Part shown: piece by piece, positions 1-6,965 of the stretch
Position numbering within the stretch: the stretch's first letter is position 1
How the letters are laid out: each line of letters starts with the position of its first letter
Assembly: GCA_016793585.1 (NCBI GenBank)
Contig: JAEUJR010000571.1
Span: forward strand, 1 to 7,251
Direction of reading: 5' to 3'
Source of the DNA: Archangium sp.
GTDB lineage: Bacteria > Myxococcota > Myxococcia > Myxococcales > Myxococcaceae
DNA length: 7,251 nucleotides
Notes under the pieces: model-generated
The model's input: only the letters and a program-made list of their open reading frames with translations
The model's database searches: none
Told to the model about the DNA's origin: nothing
Made by a program: the position numbers and the translations under genes

Positions 1-44
1 CTCATTTTCGGCGAACTGCATCGTGAGTTGCGAACCCCACCCCT

Positions 45-311
45 TCAGCGCTTGCCCTTTCGCTCTGACGCAATCTTTTCGCGCACTTGGAGCAGGTGCG
101 ACATCAGCTCCTCGGTCCGCTCGATGGCCTTCGAGACTTTCTTGGCCTGTTCGGCCTTCGGGCCCTTCATGGTCGAGAGGCCGTCTTTGAGGGACTGAAA
201 GAGGGCGTCAATGTCGGCCTGCTGGGCCTTGTCGACGAAAGTCGCGATGGCCGGGTACTCGGGCTGTGGCATCGGCGGGCGGGAAGGCTCTTCGTTCTTG
301 CGGGCGGCCAT
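45..311 (-). CDS. Hypothetical 88-residue basic, helical protein
   Basis: I do not recognise a family for this small protein. Residues 1-20 are rich in Pro, Arg and Lys and look disordered. Residues 21-48 and 52-84 look like two amphipathic helices, the second with heptad-like Ile/Leu/Val spacing that could form a short coiled coil. The tail is strongly basic (SERKGKR). There is no signal peptide, membrane segment or cysteine, so it is probably cytoplasmic. It starts 17 nt after the stop of the HEAT-repeat gene, on the same strand, and a GGAGA lies about 5 nt before its ATG, so it is probably the second gene of a two-gene operon. A small partner of the HEAT protein is a reasonable guess from context only. 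That it is a gene is fairly likely (ribosome site, operon position, plausible protein composition); its function is unknown. Confidence 0.7.
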   Translation of the reverse strand: MAARKNEEPSRPPMPQPEYPAIATFVDKAQQADIDALFQSLKDGLSTMKGPKAEQAKKVSKAIERTEELMSHLLQVREKIASERKGKR

Positions 312-328
312 GTGATCTCCAGTGACGG

Positions 329-1135
329 TCAGGAAGCGAGAAGCTGCTTGAGGTGGTTCTGTCCAACGGGGTCGCCGAAACCGGCGAGCGCCAGGGCGGC
401 GCAGAAACGAACGCGCTCGTCCGAGTCCTTCGTGAGTTTGTGGAGCGACGAGAGCGCCTGATCCTTCAACACGAAGTCGACGCTGCCAGCCTGCGCCAGG
501 CGACCGAGTGAACGGGCGGCTGCTGCGCGGACCGCCGGGAGCTCGTGGTTGAGCGCCTCACACAAGGGCCGCGTCGCGGCCGGATCATTCAATTCGCCCA
601 GGGCAGCAGCGGCCTCGACGGGAGCGAGCCCCGTCTTCATCGCCGTGACGAGCCACGGGACTGCCTGACGATCTTTGAGCTGGCCCAAAGCCGTCGCGAC
701 CGCGGCAGCCACGCGCGGGTGCTCGGTGCGGTACGCCTTGAGGAGGTACGGAACACCGGCCTTGTAACCGGCCAACCCGATCGCCGTCGCTGCGCCGGCA
801 ACGACCTTCGCGCTCGAGTCGAGCAGGTTCTTCACGAACTCCCTGGCGAGGCCTTCGTCGCCGAGCGCCGCGAGGGCGATCGCGGCCGAGCGACGCACAC
901 CGGCATCGGCGTCGGCCAGCAGCGCCTTCAGCTTCCCGACCGCCGAGAGGTCCTTCAGTTGACCGAGGGCTTCGGCTGCGTCGCCACGAATCGCGGGCAA
1001 CGAATCATCGAGCCTCGGAGCGATCGCCTTCGCGTTCTTCGCGGCGATCTCCTTGGTGAAGAGGTTCGGCCTGCCAGCCCACGCTGGCTCCAGCTCGGCG
1101 AGCTTCTCGGCAATGGCTTCTTCGTTCAGAGACAT
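329..1135 (-). CDS. HEAT-repeat (PBS-lyase-like) scaffold protein
   Basis: This 268-residue protein is built almost entirely of helical repeats of about 30 residues. After an N-terminal segment (1-42), about seven repeats can be seen at roughly 43-73, 74-105, 106-137, 138-167, 168-196, 197-234 and 235-266. Each has the typical core of Arg/Val followed by an alanine-rich helix and a Leu-Gly turn, as in VRRSAAIALAALGD and VRAAAARSLGRL. Such HEAT proteins form curved alpha-solenoids that bind other proteins; some relatives act on phycobiliproteins, but nothing here indicates enzyme activity. No signal peptide or membrane segment is present, so a cytoplasmic role is expected. The start is supported by GGGAGG seven nt before the ATG. 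It leads an operon with the 88-residue gene and is transcribed away from the DUF2089 gene, so both may be controlled from the shared 141-bp gap. The fold is secure; the partner is unknown. Confidence 0.9.
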   Translation of the reverse strand: MSLNEEAIAEKLAELEPAWAGRPNLFTKEIAAKNAKAIAPRLDDSLPAIRGDAAEALGQLKDLSAVGKLKALLADADAGVRRSAAIALAALGDEGLAREFVKNLLDSSAKVVAGAATAIGLAGYKAGVPYLLKAYRTEHPRVAAAVATALGQLKDRQAVPWLVTAMKTGLAPVEAAAALGELNDPAATRPLCEALNHELPAVRAAAARSLGRLAQAGSVDFVLKDQALSSLHKLTKDSDERVRFCAALALAGFGDPVGQNHLKQLLAS

Positions 1136-1220
1136 CAGGTCGCCTCCCGAAACCCGCGGAAGCTAGAGGATTGCCTGAGGTGCGGCAATTCAAACGAAGC
1201 CGCCCACCAACGAAGCACAC

Positions 1221-1234
1221 TTTAATAGATTAAA
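1221..1234. promoter_or_regulatory. AT-rich palindrome, candidate operator or UP element
   Basis: TTTAATAGATTAAA is a perfect 6-bp inverted repeat around a 2-bp spacer. It contains no C and only one G, and stands out sharply in a GC-rich window. It lies in the gap between two divergent genes, 8 bp upstream of the candidate -35 of the DUF2089 gene, a position suited to an activator site or an UP element. Read on the minus strand it also contains TTTAAT and TATTAA, either of which could be a -10 for the HEAT operon, although no good matching -35 was found. The symmetry is directly visible; the role is inferred. Confidence 0.4.
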
Positions 1235-1241
1235 ATGTCGC

Positions 1242-1270
1242 TTGACTAATCGAGACCTGATGGCTATTTC
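1242..1270 (+). promoter_or_regulatory. Candidate sigma-70-type promoter of the DUF2089 gene
   Basis: TTGACT (1242-1247) matches the -35 consensus at five of six positions. With an ideal 17-bp spacer it is followed by TATTTC (1265-1270), a weak -10 that matches at the first three positions. Six nt later is the A of the ATG at 1277, which is where transcription would be expected to begin. The location is right for the DUF2089/beta-solenoid operon. The poor -10 match keeps confidence modest. Confidence 0.4.
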
Positions 1271-1276
1271 ATCAAC

Positions 1277-1705
1277 ATGTCGCGAATCGACGCGAGCATT
1301 GCCTGCCCTTCCTGTCGTGGCCCGCTCCGGCCTGCGGTTCTGGAGTGCGGGAGCTGCGGCGTTCGGGTCGAGGGGCCCTTCCAGTTCAACGAGTTCGCCT
1401 CGCTCGACGCCGATGATCTGCATCTCTTGCGAATCTTCGTGCTGAGCGAGGGGCGCATTCGCGACATGGAGGCGCCGCTGGGGCTCAGCTACCCGACCAT
1501 TCGCACCCGCCTTTCGGCGCTGCGCGAGAAGGTGGCGCGAACTGCGCCGCCCGAGACGAAGGGTGCCGTGACCGAAACGGTCGACGCGGTGCTCGAGCGA
1601 CTCCAGCGCAAGGAGATCACTTTCGACGAAGCGATGAAGCGCATTCACGAGCTTCGCGGAGCAGCAGGCACCAGACCCACCACCCCACGTCGAGGCAAAC
1701 GATGA
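1277..1705 (+). CDS. DUF2089 family zinc-ribbon/HTH regulator
   Basis: This 142-residue protein has the DUF2089 layout. A zinc ribbon comes first, with Cys10, Cys13, Cys24 and Cys27 in CPSC and CGSC pairs. A helix-turn-helix-like segment follows at about residues 46-85, centred on MEAPLGLSYPTIRTRL, which resembles the family's conserved SYPTVR region. At about 103-127 is a short helical module (VLERLQRKEITFDEAMKRI) like the SHOCT-like C-terminal domain of DUF2089 proteins. A DNA-binding or regulatory role is likely from the fold; no target is known. The start is forced: an in-frame TAA lies at 1247-1249 with no ATG, GTG or TTG between it and 1277, and the next Met falls after the zinc ribbon. 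No Shine-Dalgarno sequence precedes this ATG, so the mRNA may be leaderless. Its stop overlaps the next start (ATGA), implying translational coupling with the beta-solenoid protein. Confidence 0.88.
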   Translation: MSRIDASIACPSCRGPLRPAVLECGSCGVRVEGPFQFNEFASLDADDLHLLRIFVLSEGRIRDMEAPLGLSYPTIRTRLSALREKVARTAPPETKGAVTETVDAVLERLQRKEITFDEAMKRIHELRGAAGTRPTTPRRGKR

Positions 1706-2685
1706 AATCGGAGCTCGAACGCATTCTCTCGATGACGAAGGCCGGAACGATCGACGAAGCCCAGGCGGCGCAACTGATCGAAGCGCTGCAGATGCGCGAG
1801 CCGGAGCGACCCGCCGCGAAGCCGTCGAGCATTCTCGGCGACGTGCTCGATGCGGTTCGTTCGGCGATGGATGGAACGAACTCGACGACCGGGGTGCGCG
1901 CTTCGGAGCTGGAGGCGAACGAGCTGAGCATGTCGCGCATTCGCCTGCTCGACGGCCGCGACCATGTCTTCGAGGGGAACACGGTGAGCATGTCGTCGAT
2001 CGATCACCTGGTGCTCACCGAGTCGGAGTTCAGGAACAACGTGCTGCGCTCCACGCGGTTCGACGACGGCGCGCTGCATGCTTCGAAGCTGCTCGGCTCC
2101 CAGTTCGCGAGCGCCTCGGTCGAGGGGCTGCGCGTCGAGCGAAGCCAGATCGATCGGCTCCAGGTGTCGTCGTCGAGCCTCGATCAGCTGCAGCTGTCGA
2201 ACGAAGCGCTGCTCCGCGAGGTGCAGGTGCGATCGTCTTCGCTCAAGAAGGTCTCGCTCACGACGTCGACCATCGCGAACGTGGCGCTCTCGGGCGTGCA
2301 CCTGCAGAACCTCACGCTCGACGGCAGCGAGCTGCTCGACGGGCACGTCAGCGGGGCGCACGTGAACGATCTCACCCTCACCCGCTCGCGGTGGCTCACC
2401 ACGTTCTTGCGCATCATTCGAATGGACGAGGTCGAGGTCGTCGACAGCACCTTCAACGATGTCCTCTTCTCGGGCTCGGAAGGCTGGCGAAAGAAGGGCT
2501 TCGACAAGGTGCGCTTCGAGGGGTGCAGCTTCGGCAAGGTCGTCTTCTCGGAGTGCCGTTTCAAGAACGTCACACTGAAGGACGTTCAGCTCACCGACCT
2601 GACCATTGACGGCGTTCAGCTGAGCGACTGCGAGATCACGGGCGCCGCTGAATTTCGCAGAGCCGTTCAGAAGCGTGGGGGCTAA
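1702..2685 (+). CDS. SHOCT-like N-terminus plus pentapeptide-like beta-solenoid protein
   Basis: This 327-residue protein opens with a short helical module (about 2-31, ELERILSMTKAGTIDEAQAA) resembling the SHOCT-like domain attached to DUF2089, LiaX and YvlB-type proteins. A Pro/Ser-rich linker (32-65) follows. From about 66 to 245 a Leu/Ile/Val recurs every five residues, for example TIANVALSGVHLQNLTLDG, the signature of pentapeptide repeats that form a right-handed beta-helix. A loop with Trp262 interrupts the pattern, which resumes at about 268-315 with phenylalanines and two cysteines (GCSF, ECRF). There is no signal peptide or membrane segment, so the protein is probably cytoplasmic or released by an unknown route. 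GAGG lies six nt before the ATG. The gene overlaps the DUF2089 gene by four bases, so the products probably act together. The repeats deviate from the classic A(D/N)LXX consensus, so a DUF4097-like solenoid is an alternative. Function is not known. Confidence 0.85.
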   Translation: MKSELERILSMTKAGTIDEAQAAQLIEALQMREPERPAAKPSSILGDVLDAVRSAMDGTNSTTGVRASELEANELSMSRIRLLDGRDHVFEGNTVSMSSIDHLVLTESEFRNNVLRSTRFDDGALHASKLLGSQFASASVEGLRVERSQIDRLQVSSSSLDQLQLSNEALLREVQVRSSSLKKVSLTTSTIANVALSGVHLQNLTLDGSELLDGHVSGAHVNDLTLTRSRWLTTFLRIIRMDEVEVVDSTFNDVLFSGSEGWRKKGFDKVRFEGCSFGKVVFSECRFKNVTLKDVQLTDLTIDGVQLSDCEITGAAEFRRAVQKRGG

Positions 2686-2705
2686 GAGTTGCGGCCCTCC
2701 GACTC

Positions 2706-2733
2706 CTTCATCCTGCCTTCGCAGTTCTTCATC
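2706..2733. repeat. Direct repeat flanking a small dyad in the 83-bp gap before the exporter
   Basis: CTTCATC occurs at 2706-2712 and again at 2727-2733, exactly 21 bp apart, about two helical turns. Between the copies is a small dyad, CTGC-CTTC-GCAG (2713-2724). The rest of the gap (2686-2768) is pyrimidine-rich, with no clear promoter or rho-independent terminator, so read-through from the DUF2089 operon into the exporter is possible. The arrangement could be an operator, a short dispersed intergenic repeat or simple chance. Confidence 0.3.
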
Positions 2734-2768
2734 ATCGACCGCTGCAATTGCGCTACGGAACCCAGAAC

Positions 2769-3518
2769 ATGAACGCCATCGTCTCGATTCGCGAAGTCGT
2801 GAAGGAATACCAGCTCGGCACCACGGTGGTGCAGGCGCTGCGAGGAGTCTCGCTCGAGGTGCTCAAGGGCGAGTTCCTGTCGATTGCGGGGCCGTCGGGC
2901 TCGGGCAAGACGACGCTGCTCAACCTCATCGGCTGCGTCGACACCGCCACGCGCGGCGTGGTCGAGGTGGCCGGCAAAGACACGGCGAAGCTCACCGAGC
3001 GTGAGCTGACCGATCTGCGCCTCAACCCCATCGGGTTCATCTTTCAGTCGTTCAACCTGGTGTCGGTACTCACGGTCTTCCAGAACGTCGAGTTCCCCCT
3101 GCTGCTGCAGCGCAAGCTGGGCGCGAAGGAGCGGCGCGATCGCGTGATGCAGCTGCTCGAGCAGGTCGGGCTGCAGACGCACGCCAAGCACCGGCCCAGC
3201 GAGCTGTCGGGCGGTCAGCGGCAGCGTGTCGCCGTGGCGCGCGCGCTCGTCACCGATCCGCTCCTGGTGCTGGCCGACGAGCCCACGGCGAACCTCGACT
3301 CGGCGACGGGCAACCAGATCATCGACCTGATGAAGTCGCTCAACCAGCAGAAGGGCACGACGTTCATCTTCTCGACGCACGATCACAAGGTCATGCAGCA
3401 CGCGAACGCCGTCATCCGGCTGGCCGACGGCAAGGTGCTGGGCCGCGAGAGCGCGAAAGACGCCGTGGCCCACGCGCTGTCTCTGGGTGAAGCGCCTTCG
3501 GGCGAAGTGAGGGCGTGA
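2769..3518 (+). CDS. LolD/MacB-type ABC transporter ATPase
   Basis: This 249-residue protein is the cytoplasmic ATP-hydrolysing subunit of an exporter of the LolD/MacB/FtsE group. All motifs are intact: Walker A GPSGSGKTT (41-49), Q-loop Gln93 in FIFQSFNL, signature LSGGQRQR (146-153), Walker B LLVLADEP with catalytic Glu171, D-loop NLDS (175-178) and switch His204 in FSTHD. The length and the short C-terminus fit a single-domain ATPase with no fused permease, unlike MacB itself. I chose the ATG at 2769 over an in-frame TTG at 2748 because the family normally begins just before the SIREVVKEY strand, and GGAA lies eight nt upstream. The stop overlaps the next gene's ATG (TGATG), so ATPase and permease should be made in balance. 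It is the only ATPase in view and would serve both downstream permeases. The family assignment is secure; the substrate is inferred from neighbours. Confidence 0.95.
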   Translation: MNAIVSIREVVKEYQLGTTVVQALRGVSLEVLKGEFLSIAGPSGSGKTTLLNLIGCVDTATRGVVEVAGKDTAKLTERELTDLRLNPIGFIFQSFNLVSVLTVFQNVEFPLLLQRKLGAKERRDRVMQLLEQVGLQTHAKHRPSELSGGQRQRVAVARALVTDPLLVLADEPTANLDSATGNQIIDLMKSLNQQKGTTFIFSTHDHKVMQHANAVIRLADGKVLGRESAKDAVAHALSLGEAPSGEVRA

Positions 3519-5641
3519 TGAGTCGGCTTGGCATGCTCATTCAGATCGCCTGGCGAAACCTGCTCGCCAGCCCGATCAACCTCATCATCGGCGGGCTCAT
3601 TCTCGCCGGCACCTTCCTCTTCGTCGTCATCGGCGGGCTGCTCGACAGCCTCAACGAGTCGATGGCGCGCTCGGTGGTCGGGTCGGTCGCTGGCCATATT
3701 CAGATCTACTCGTCGAAGTCGAAGGACGAGCTGTCGCTGTACGGCGGCATGGGCGGCGACCCTGAGCTGGCGGCGGTGACCGAGTTCCCCCGCATCAAGG
3801 AGGCGCTCGAGAAGGTCGAGAACGTGAAGGAAGTGGTGCCCATGGGGACCTCGGGCGCGCTGATCACGTCGGGCAACATCGTCGATCAGACGCTCGAGCG
3901 GCTCCGCAATCTCTACAAAGCGCGCGACGGCCAGCTCGACGACCCGCGACTCAAGGGGCTCAGCCGTGAAGAGCTCGATCGCCGCATCGAGGCCACTCGG
4001 CGACACGTTCGGCAGATCATCAGGGTGCTCGAGTCTGACTCGGCCAAGAGCCGCGCCATTCTCCAGGCCAACGCCATCGACCCCGAGGTCACGGCCGCGC
4101 TCGAGCGCGTCTCACGCGAAGAGTTCTGGAACGACTTCGAGAAGGACACGTGGGGCTCGCTCGAGTTCCTCGAGAACAAGATCGCGCCGCAGGTCACCGA
4201 CGCGCAGCTCATGTTCCTGCGCTACCTCGGCACCGATCTCGACAAGTTTCAGGAGTCGTTCGACCGCATGCAGATCGTCGACGGCACCCGGGTGCCGAAG
4301 GGCCAGCGCGGCTTCCTGGTCGCCAAACACTTCTACGAAGAGCAGATGAAGCTGAAGAACGCCCGCCGCCTCGACAAGCTGCTCGACGCTCGCGCGCTGG
4401 GGCGAATGATCGCGACCGACGACGAGCTCAAACGGTTCGTGAAAGAGAACCGCTCGCAGACGCGCGACATCGCCCTTCAGCTCGACGACGTGAAGACCGC
4501 CGACTTGACGAAGAAGCTGCAGGCGTTCCTCGGGTCGACCGACGGCGACGTCGTCACCCTGCTCTCGACGTTCTTCGACACGACCGACGCCAACCTCGAG
4601 GAGCGCGTGAAGTACTTCTACGCCGAGATCGCGCCGATGGTCGATCTGTACAAGGTGCGCATCGGCGACACGCTCACCATCAAGGCCTTCTCACGCGGCG
4701 GCGCCATTCAGGCGGTCAACGTGCGCGTCTACGGCACGTTCGCGTTCACCGGTCTCGAGAAGTCACCGCTGGCCGGCGGCACCAGCTTGATGGACCTGAT
4801 GAGCTTTCGCGACCTGTACGGCTACCTCACCGCCGACAAGAAGGAAGAGCTGGCGCAGCTGCAGCGAGACACGGGCGCCAAGCAGGTCTCGCGCGAGAAC
4901 GCCGAAGACTCGTTGTTCGGTGAAGGCACCACGGTCGTCGCCGAAGCCACCGCAGGCGTGATCGACGAAGACAAGACGTTCACGGGCGCGGGTCGCCGCT
5001 TGCGAGAAGACGATCTCGTCAAGCGCGTCTACTCGGACTCGGAGATCAACGGTGGCGTGGTGCTCAACGCCGCGCTGACCGTGAAGGACCCACGGCGGCT
5101 GCGGCAGACCATCGACGAGATCAACGCGCTCTCGGAGAAGGACCACCTCGAGATCAAGGCGGTCTCGTGGCAGCAGGCCTCGGGCATTCTCGGGCAGATC
5201 ATCAACTTCTTCCGCGGCGTGCTGCTGCTCGCGGTCTTCTTCATCTTCGGCATCGCGATGGTGATCATCAACAACGCGATGATGATGGCGACGATTCAGC
5301 GCACGCAGATGATCGGCACCATGCGCGCGATCGGCGCACAACGCAGTCTGGTGCTGACGATGGTGCTGACCGAGTCGGTGGTGCTCGGCATCTTGTTCGG
5401 CGGGGTGGGCATCGTGCTGGGGGCGGCGCTGATGAGCTGGCTGCACTCACACGGAATCGCCGCACCGAACGACGTCGCCTACTTCTTCTTCTCGGGGCCC
5501 CGGCTGTTGCCCGAGCTTTCGAGCGGCAACCTGGCCGTGGCGATGATCATCATCTTGATCGTCACCCTTCTTTCAACGCTCTTCCCAGCCGTGATCGCGA
5601 CGCGGGTGTCTCCGCTGCGCGCGATGCAGACCGACGAGTGA
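3518..5641 (+). CDS. Oversized FtsX/LolE-type ABC permease with periplasmic insertions
   Basis: This 707-residue inner-membrane permease has one N-terminal membrane helix (about 18-42), a very large periplasmic domain, and a C-terminal FtsX domain with helices at about 566-590, 612-640 and 671-693. The ATPase-contacting loop after the second helix reads RTQMIGTMRAIGAQR. The usual MacB-like periplasmic core is recognisable (GHIQIYSS near the membrane, VDGTRVPKGQRGFLVAKHF at 254-272, RIGDTLTIK at 381-389), but it is broken by extra, mostly charged helical segments at about 124-248, 283-378 and 438-510. Family members are commonly about 400 residues, as is its partner here. The start is the ATG at 3518, with GAGGG four nt upstream; a GTG at 3515 would sit too close to that site. 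It would pair with the second permease as LolC pairs with LolE. The family is secure; the role of the extra blocks is unknown. Confidence 0.93.
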   Translation: MSRLGMLIQIAWRNLLASPINLIIGGLILAGTFLFVVIGGLLDSLNESMARSVVGSVAGHIQIYSSKSKDELSLYGGMGGDPELAAVTEFPRIKEALEKVENVKEVVPMGTSGALITSGNIVDQTLERLRNLYKARDGQLDDPRLKGLSREELDRRIEATRRHVRQIIRVLESDSAKSRAILQANAIDPEVTAALERVSREEFWNDFEKDTWGSLEFLENKIAPQVTDAQLMFLRYLGTDLDKFQESFDRMQIVDGTRVPKGQRGFLVAKHFYEEQMKLKNARRLDKLLDARALGRMIATDDELKRFVKENRSQTRDIALQLDDVKTADLTKKLQAFLGSTDGDVVTLLSTFFDTTDANLEERVKYFYAEIAPMVDLYKVRIGDTLTIKAFSRGGAIQAVNVRVYGTFAFTGLEKSPLAGGTSLMDLMSFRDLYGYLTADKKEELAQLQRDTGAKQVSRENAEDSLFGEGTTVVAEATAGVIDEDKTFTGAGRRLREDDLVKRVYSDSEINGGVVLNAALTVKDPRRLRQTIDEINALSEKDHLEIKAVSWQQASGILGQIINFFRGVLLLAVFFIFGIAMVIINNAMMMATIQRTQMIGTMRAIGAQRSLVLTMVLTESVVLGILFGGVGIVLGAALMSWLHSHGIAAPNDVAYFFFSGPRLLPELSSGNLAVAMIIILIVTLLSTLFPAVIATRVSPLRAMQTDE

Positions 5642-5645
5642 CGCC

Positions 5646-6959
5646 ATGACCATCTTCGACCCCATGCTGTGGCTGATCGCGCTGCGCAGCCTGCTGCAAC
5701 ATCGAGTTCGCACCACCCTGCTCGGCGCTGCGGTGGCCGTGGTGACCGCGCTCCTCGTCACCCTCGCCGGCGTCTACGTCGGCATGAAGACGACGCTCCT
5801 GGTGTCGGCGACGACGCTGATGAGCGGCCACGTGAACGTCGCCGGCTTCTACAAGTCGACCTCGAGCGCCTCGGCCCCAATCGTCACGCAGTACTCGAAG
5901 CTGCGAGACATCGTGAAGCGCGACGTGAAGGATCTCGACTACGTGATTCAGCGTGGTCGTGGCTGGGCGAAGCTCATCAGCGACACCGGGTCGATGCAGG
6001 TCGGCATCGGCGGCATCGACATCGTGAACGAGCCCGGCTTCGTGAAGGTCGTGCAGGTCAAAGAGGGCTCGCTCGAGGGGCTCAAGCGGCCCGACGGCCT
6101 GCTGCTCTTCGAAGAACAAGCCAAGAAGCTCGACGTGAAGGTCGGCGACAGGCTCACCTTCTCGGCCGCGACGTTCAAGGGCACCAACAACACCATCGAC
6201 GTCACCGTCGTCGCCATCGCCTCGAACATCGGCATGCTCTCGAGCTGGAACACCTTCATCAACGCCCAGGGGCTGCGAAACCTCTACCAGCTCAACGACG
6301 AGACCACCGGCGCCTTGATGGTCTACGTGAAAGATCTGACGAAGGTGAAAGAGGTGCAGGAGCAACTGCGCAAGTCGTTCACCGAGGCAGGGTTCGAGGT
6401 GATGGACAACGACCCGCGACCGTTCTGGGCGAAGTTCGACGGCGTCAACCGCGAGTCGTGGACTGGGCAGAAGCTCGACATCACCAACTGGGAGGACGAG
6501 ACCAGCTTCGTGCAGTGGTTCGTCACCATTCTCACGGTGGCGGCCACCACGGTGATCTTCGTGCTCACCATCATCATCGGCGTCGGCATCATGAACGTGA
6601 TGTGGATCTCGATTCGGGAGCGCACTCGAGAGATCGGCACCCTGCGGGCCGTCGGCATGCAGCGACGCAGCGTGCTCGCGATGTTCGTGACCGAGGGCTT
6701 CCTGCTCGGGCTGCTCGGCACCGTCGCCGGCGTCGGGCTCGGAGGGCTCATCTCGGTCGTGCTCAACAATGCCGCCATCAAGCTGCCGAAGGGCGCCCAG
6801 CTCGTGCTGATGAGCGAGAAGCTGATCGTCTCGCCCACGGCCGGGTGGATCGTGTTTGCCATCGTCTTCATCACCGGCGCGATCACCATCATCTCGGTGA
6901 TTCCGTCGTTCCTCGCGGCCCGGCTCAAGCCGATCTCCGCCATGTCTCACGTGGGGTAA
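5646..6959 (+). CDS. FtsX/LolE-type ABC permease, normal length
   Basis: This 437-residue protein is the second permease of the exporter. It has a first membrane helix at about 22-45, a MacB-like periplasmic domain (about 46-288) and the FtsX domain with helices at about 292-318, 344-373 and 401-423. The cytoplasmic coupling segment ISIRERTREIGTLRAVGMQR between the second and third helices is the classic match for LolC/LolE/MacB permeases. The periplasmic element from the Glu-Gly at 140-141 to VGD (166-168) is uninterrupted, unlike in the preceding permease. The gene begins four nt after that gene's stop with no strong ribosome site, which points to translational coupling. Two distinct permeases with one ATPase suggest a LolCDE-like heteromeric complex, though the overall resemblance cannot separate lipoprotein release from other MacB-type export. 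It ends six nt before the LolA-like gene. Confidence 0.94.
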   Translation: MTIFDPMLWLIALRSLLQHRVRTTLLGAAVAVVTALLVTLAGVYVGMKTTLLVSATTLMSGHVNVAGFYKSTSSASAPIVTQYSKLRDIVKRDVKDLDYVIQRGRGWAKLISDTGSMQVGIGGIDIVNEPGFVKVVQVKEGSLEGLKRPDGLLLFEEQAKKLDVKVGDRLTFSAATFKGTNNTIDVTVVAIASNIGMLSSWNTFINAQGLRNLYQLNDETTGALMVYVKDLTKVKEVQEQLRKSFTEAGFEVMDNDPRPFWAKFDGVNRESWTGQKLDITNWEDETSFVQWFVTILTVAATTVIFVLTIIIGVGIMNVMWISIRERTREIGTLRAVGMQRRSVLAMFVTEGFLLGLLGTVAGVGLGGLISVVLNNAAIKLPKGAQLVLMSEKLIVSPTAGWIVFAIVFITGAITIISVIPSFLAARLKPISAMSHVG

Positions 6960-6965
6960 CCAACA

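Noticed and set aside
1..21. Possible start of a third minus-strand gene (ATG at 21, reading MQFAENE to the edge)
   Set aside because: Only seven codons are visible and the G-rich stretch upstream is more than 10 nt from the ATG, so it cannot be supported.
545..1225. Plus-strand open frame opposite the HEAT-repeat gene
   Set aside because: Its product is Arg-rich and irregular, while the minus strand encodes clear tandem HEAT repeats with a good ribosome site.
1645..2361. Minus-strand open frame of 238 codons opposite the beta-solenoid gene
   Set aside because: The translation is Arg/His/Leu-rich and without domain character, and it covers the regular repeats of the plus-strand gene. It is best explained as a shadow frame.
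2678..2702. Possible terminator hairpin after the beta-solenoid gene
   Set aside because: Only about four G-C pairs can form around a long loop and no T-run follows, so it is not a convincing rho-independent terminator.
2748..2768. TTG start giving the ATPase seven extra residues
   Set aside because: The ATG at 2769 has a GGAA upstream and gives the usual N-terminus for the family; the extension has no support.
2682..3473. Minus-strand open frame opposite the ABC ATPase
   Set aside because: The opposite strand encodes an ATPase with every catalytic motif intact. The antisense product has no recognisable motif.
5562..6950. Long minus-strand open frame (462 codons) opposite the second permease
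   Set aside because: It lies antisense to a clear FtsX permease. Its translation is a skewed run of His, Asp, Arg and Glu with no domain, as expected of a mirror frame in GC-rich DNA.
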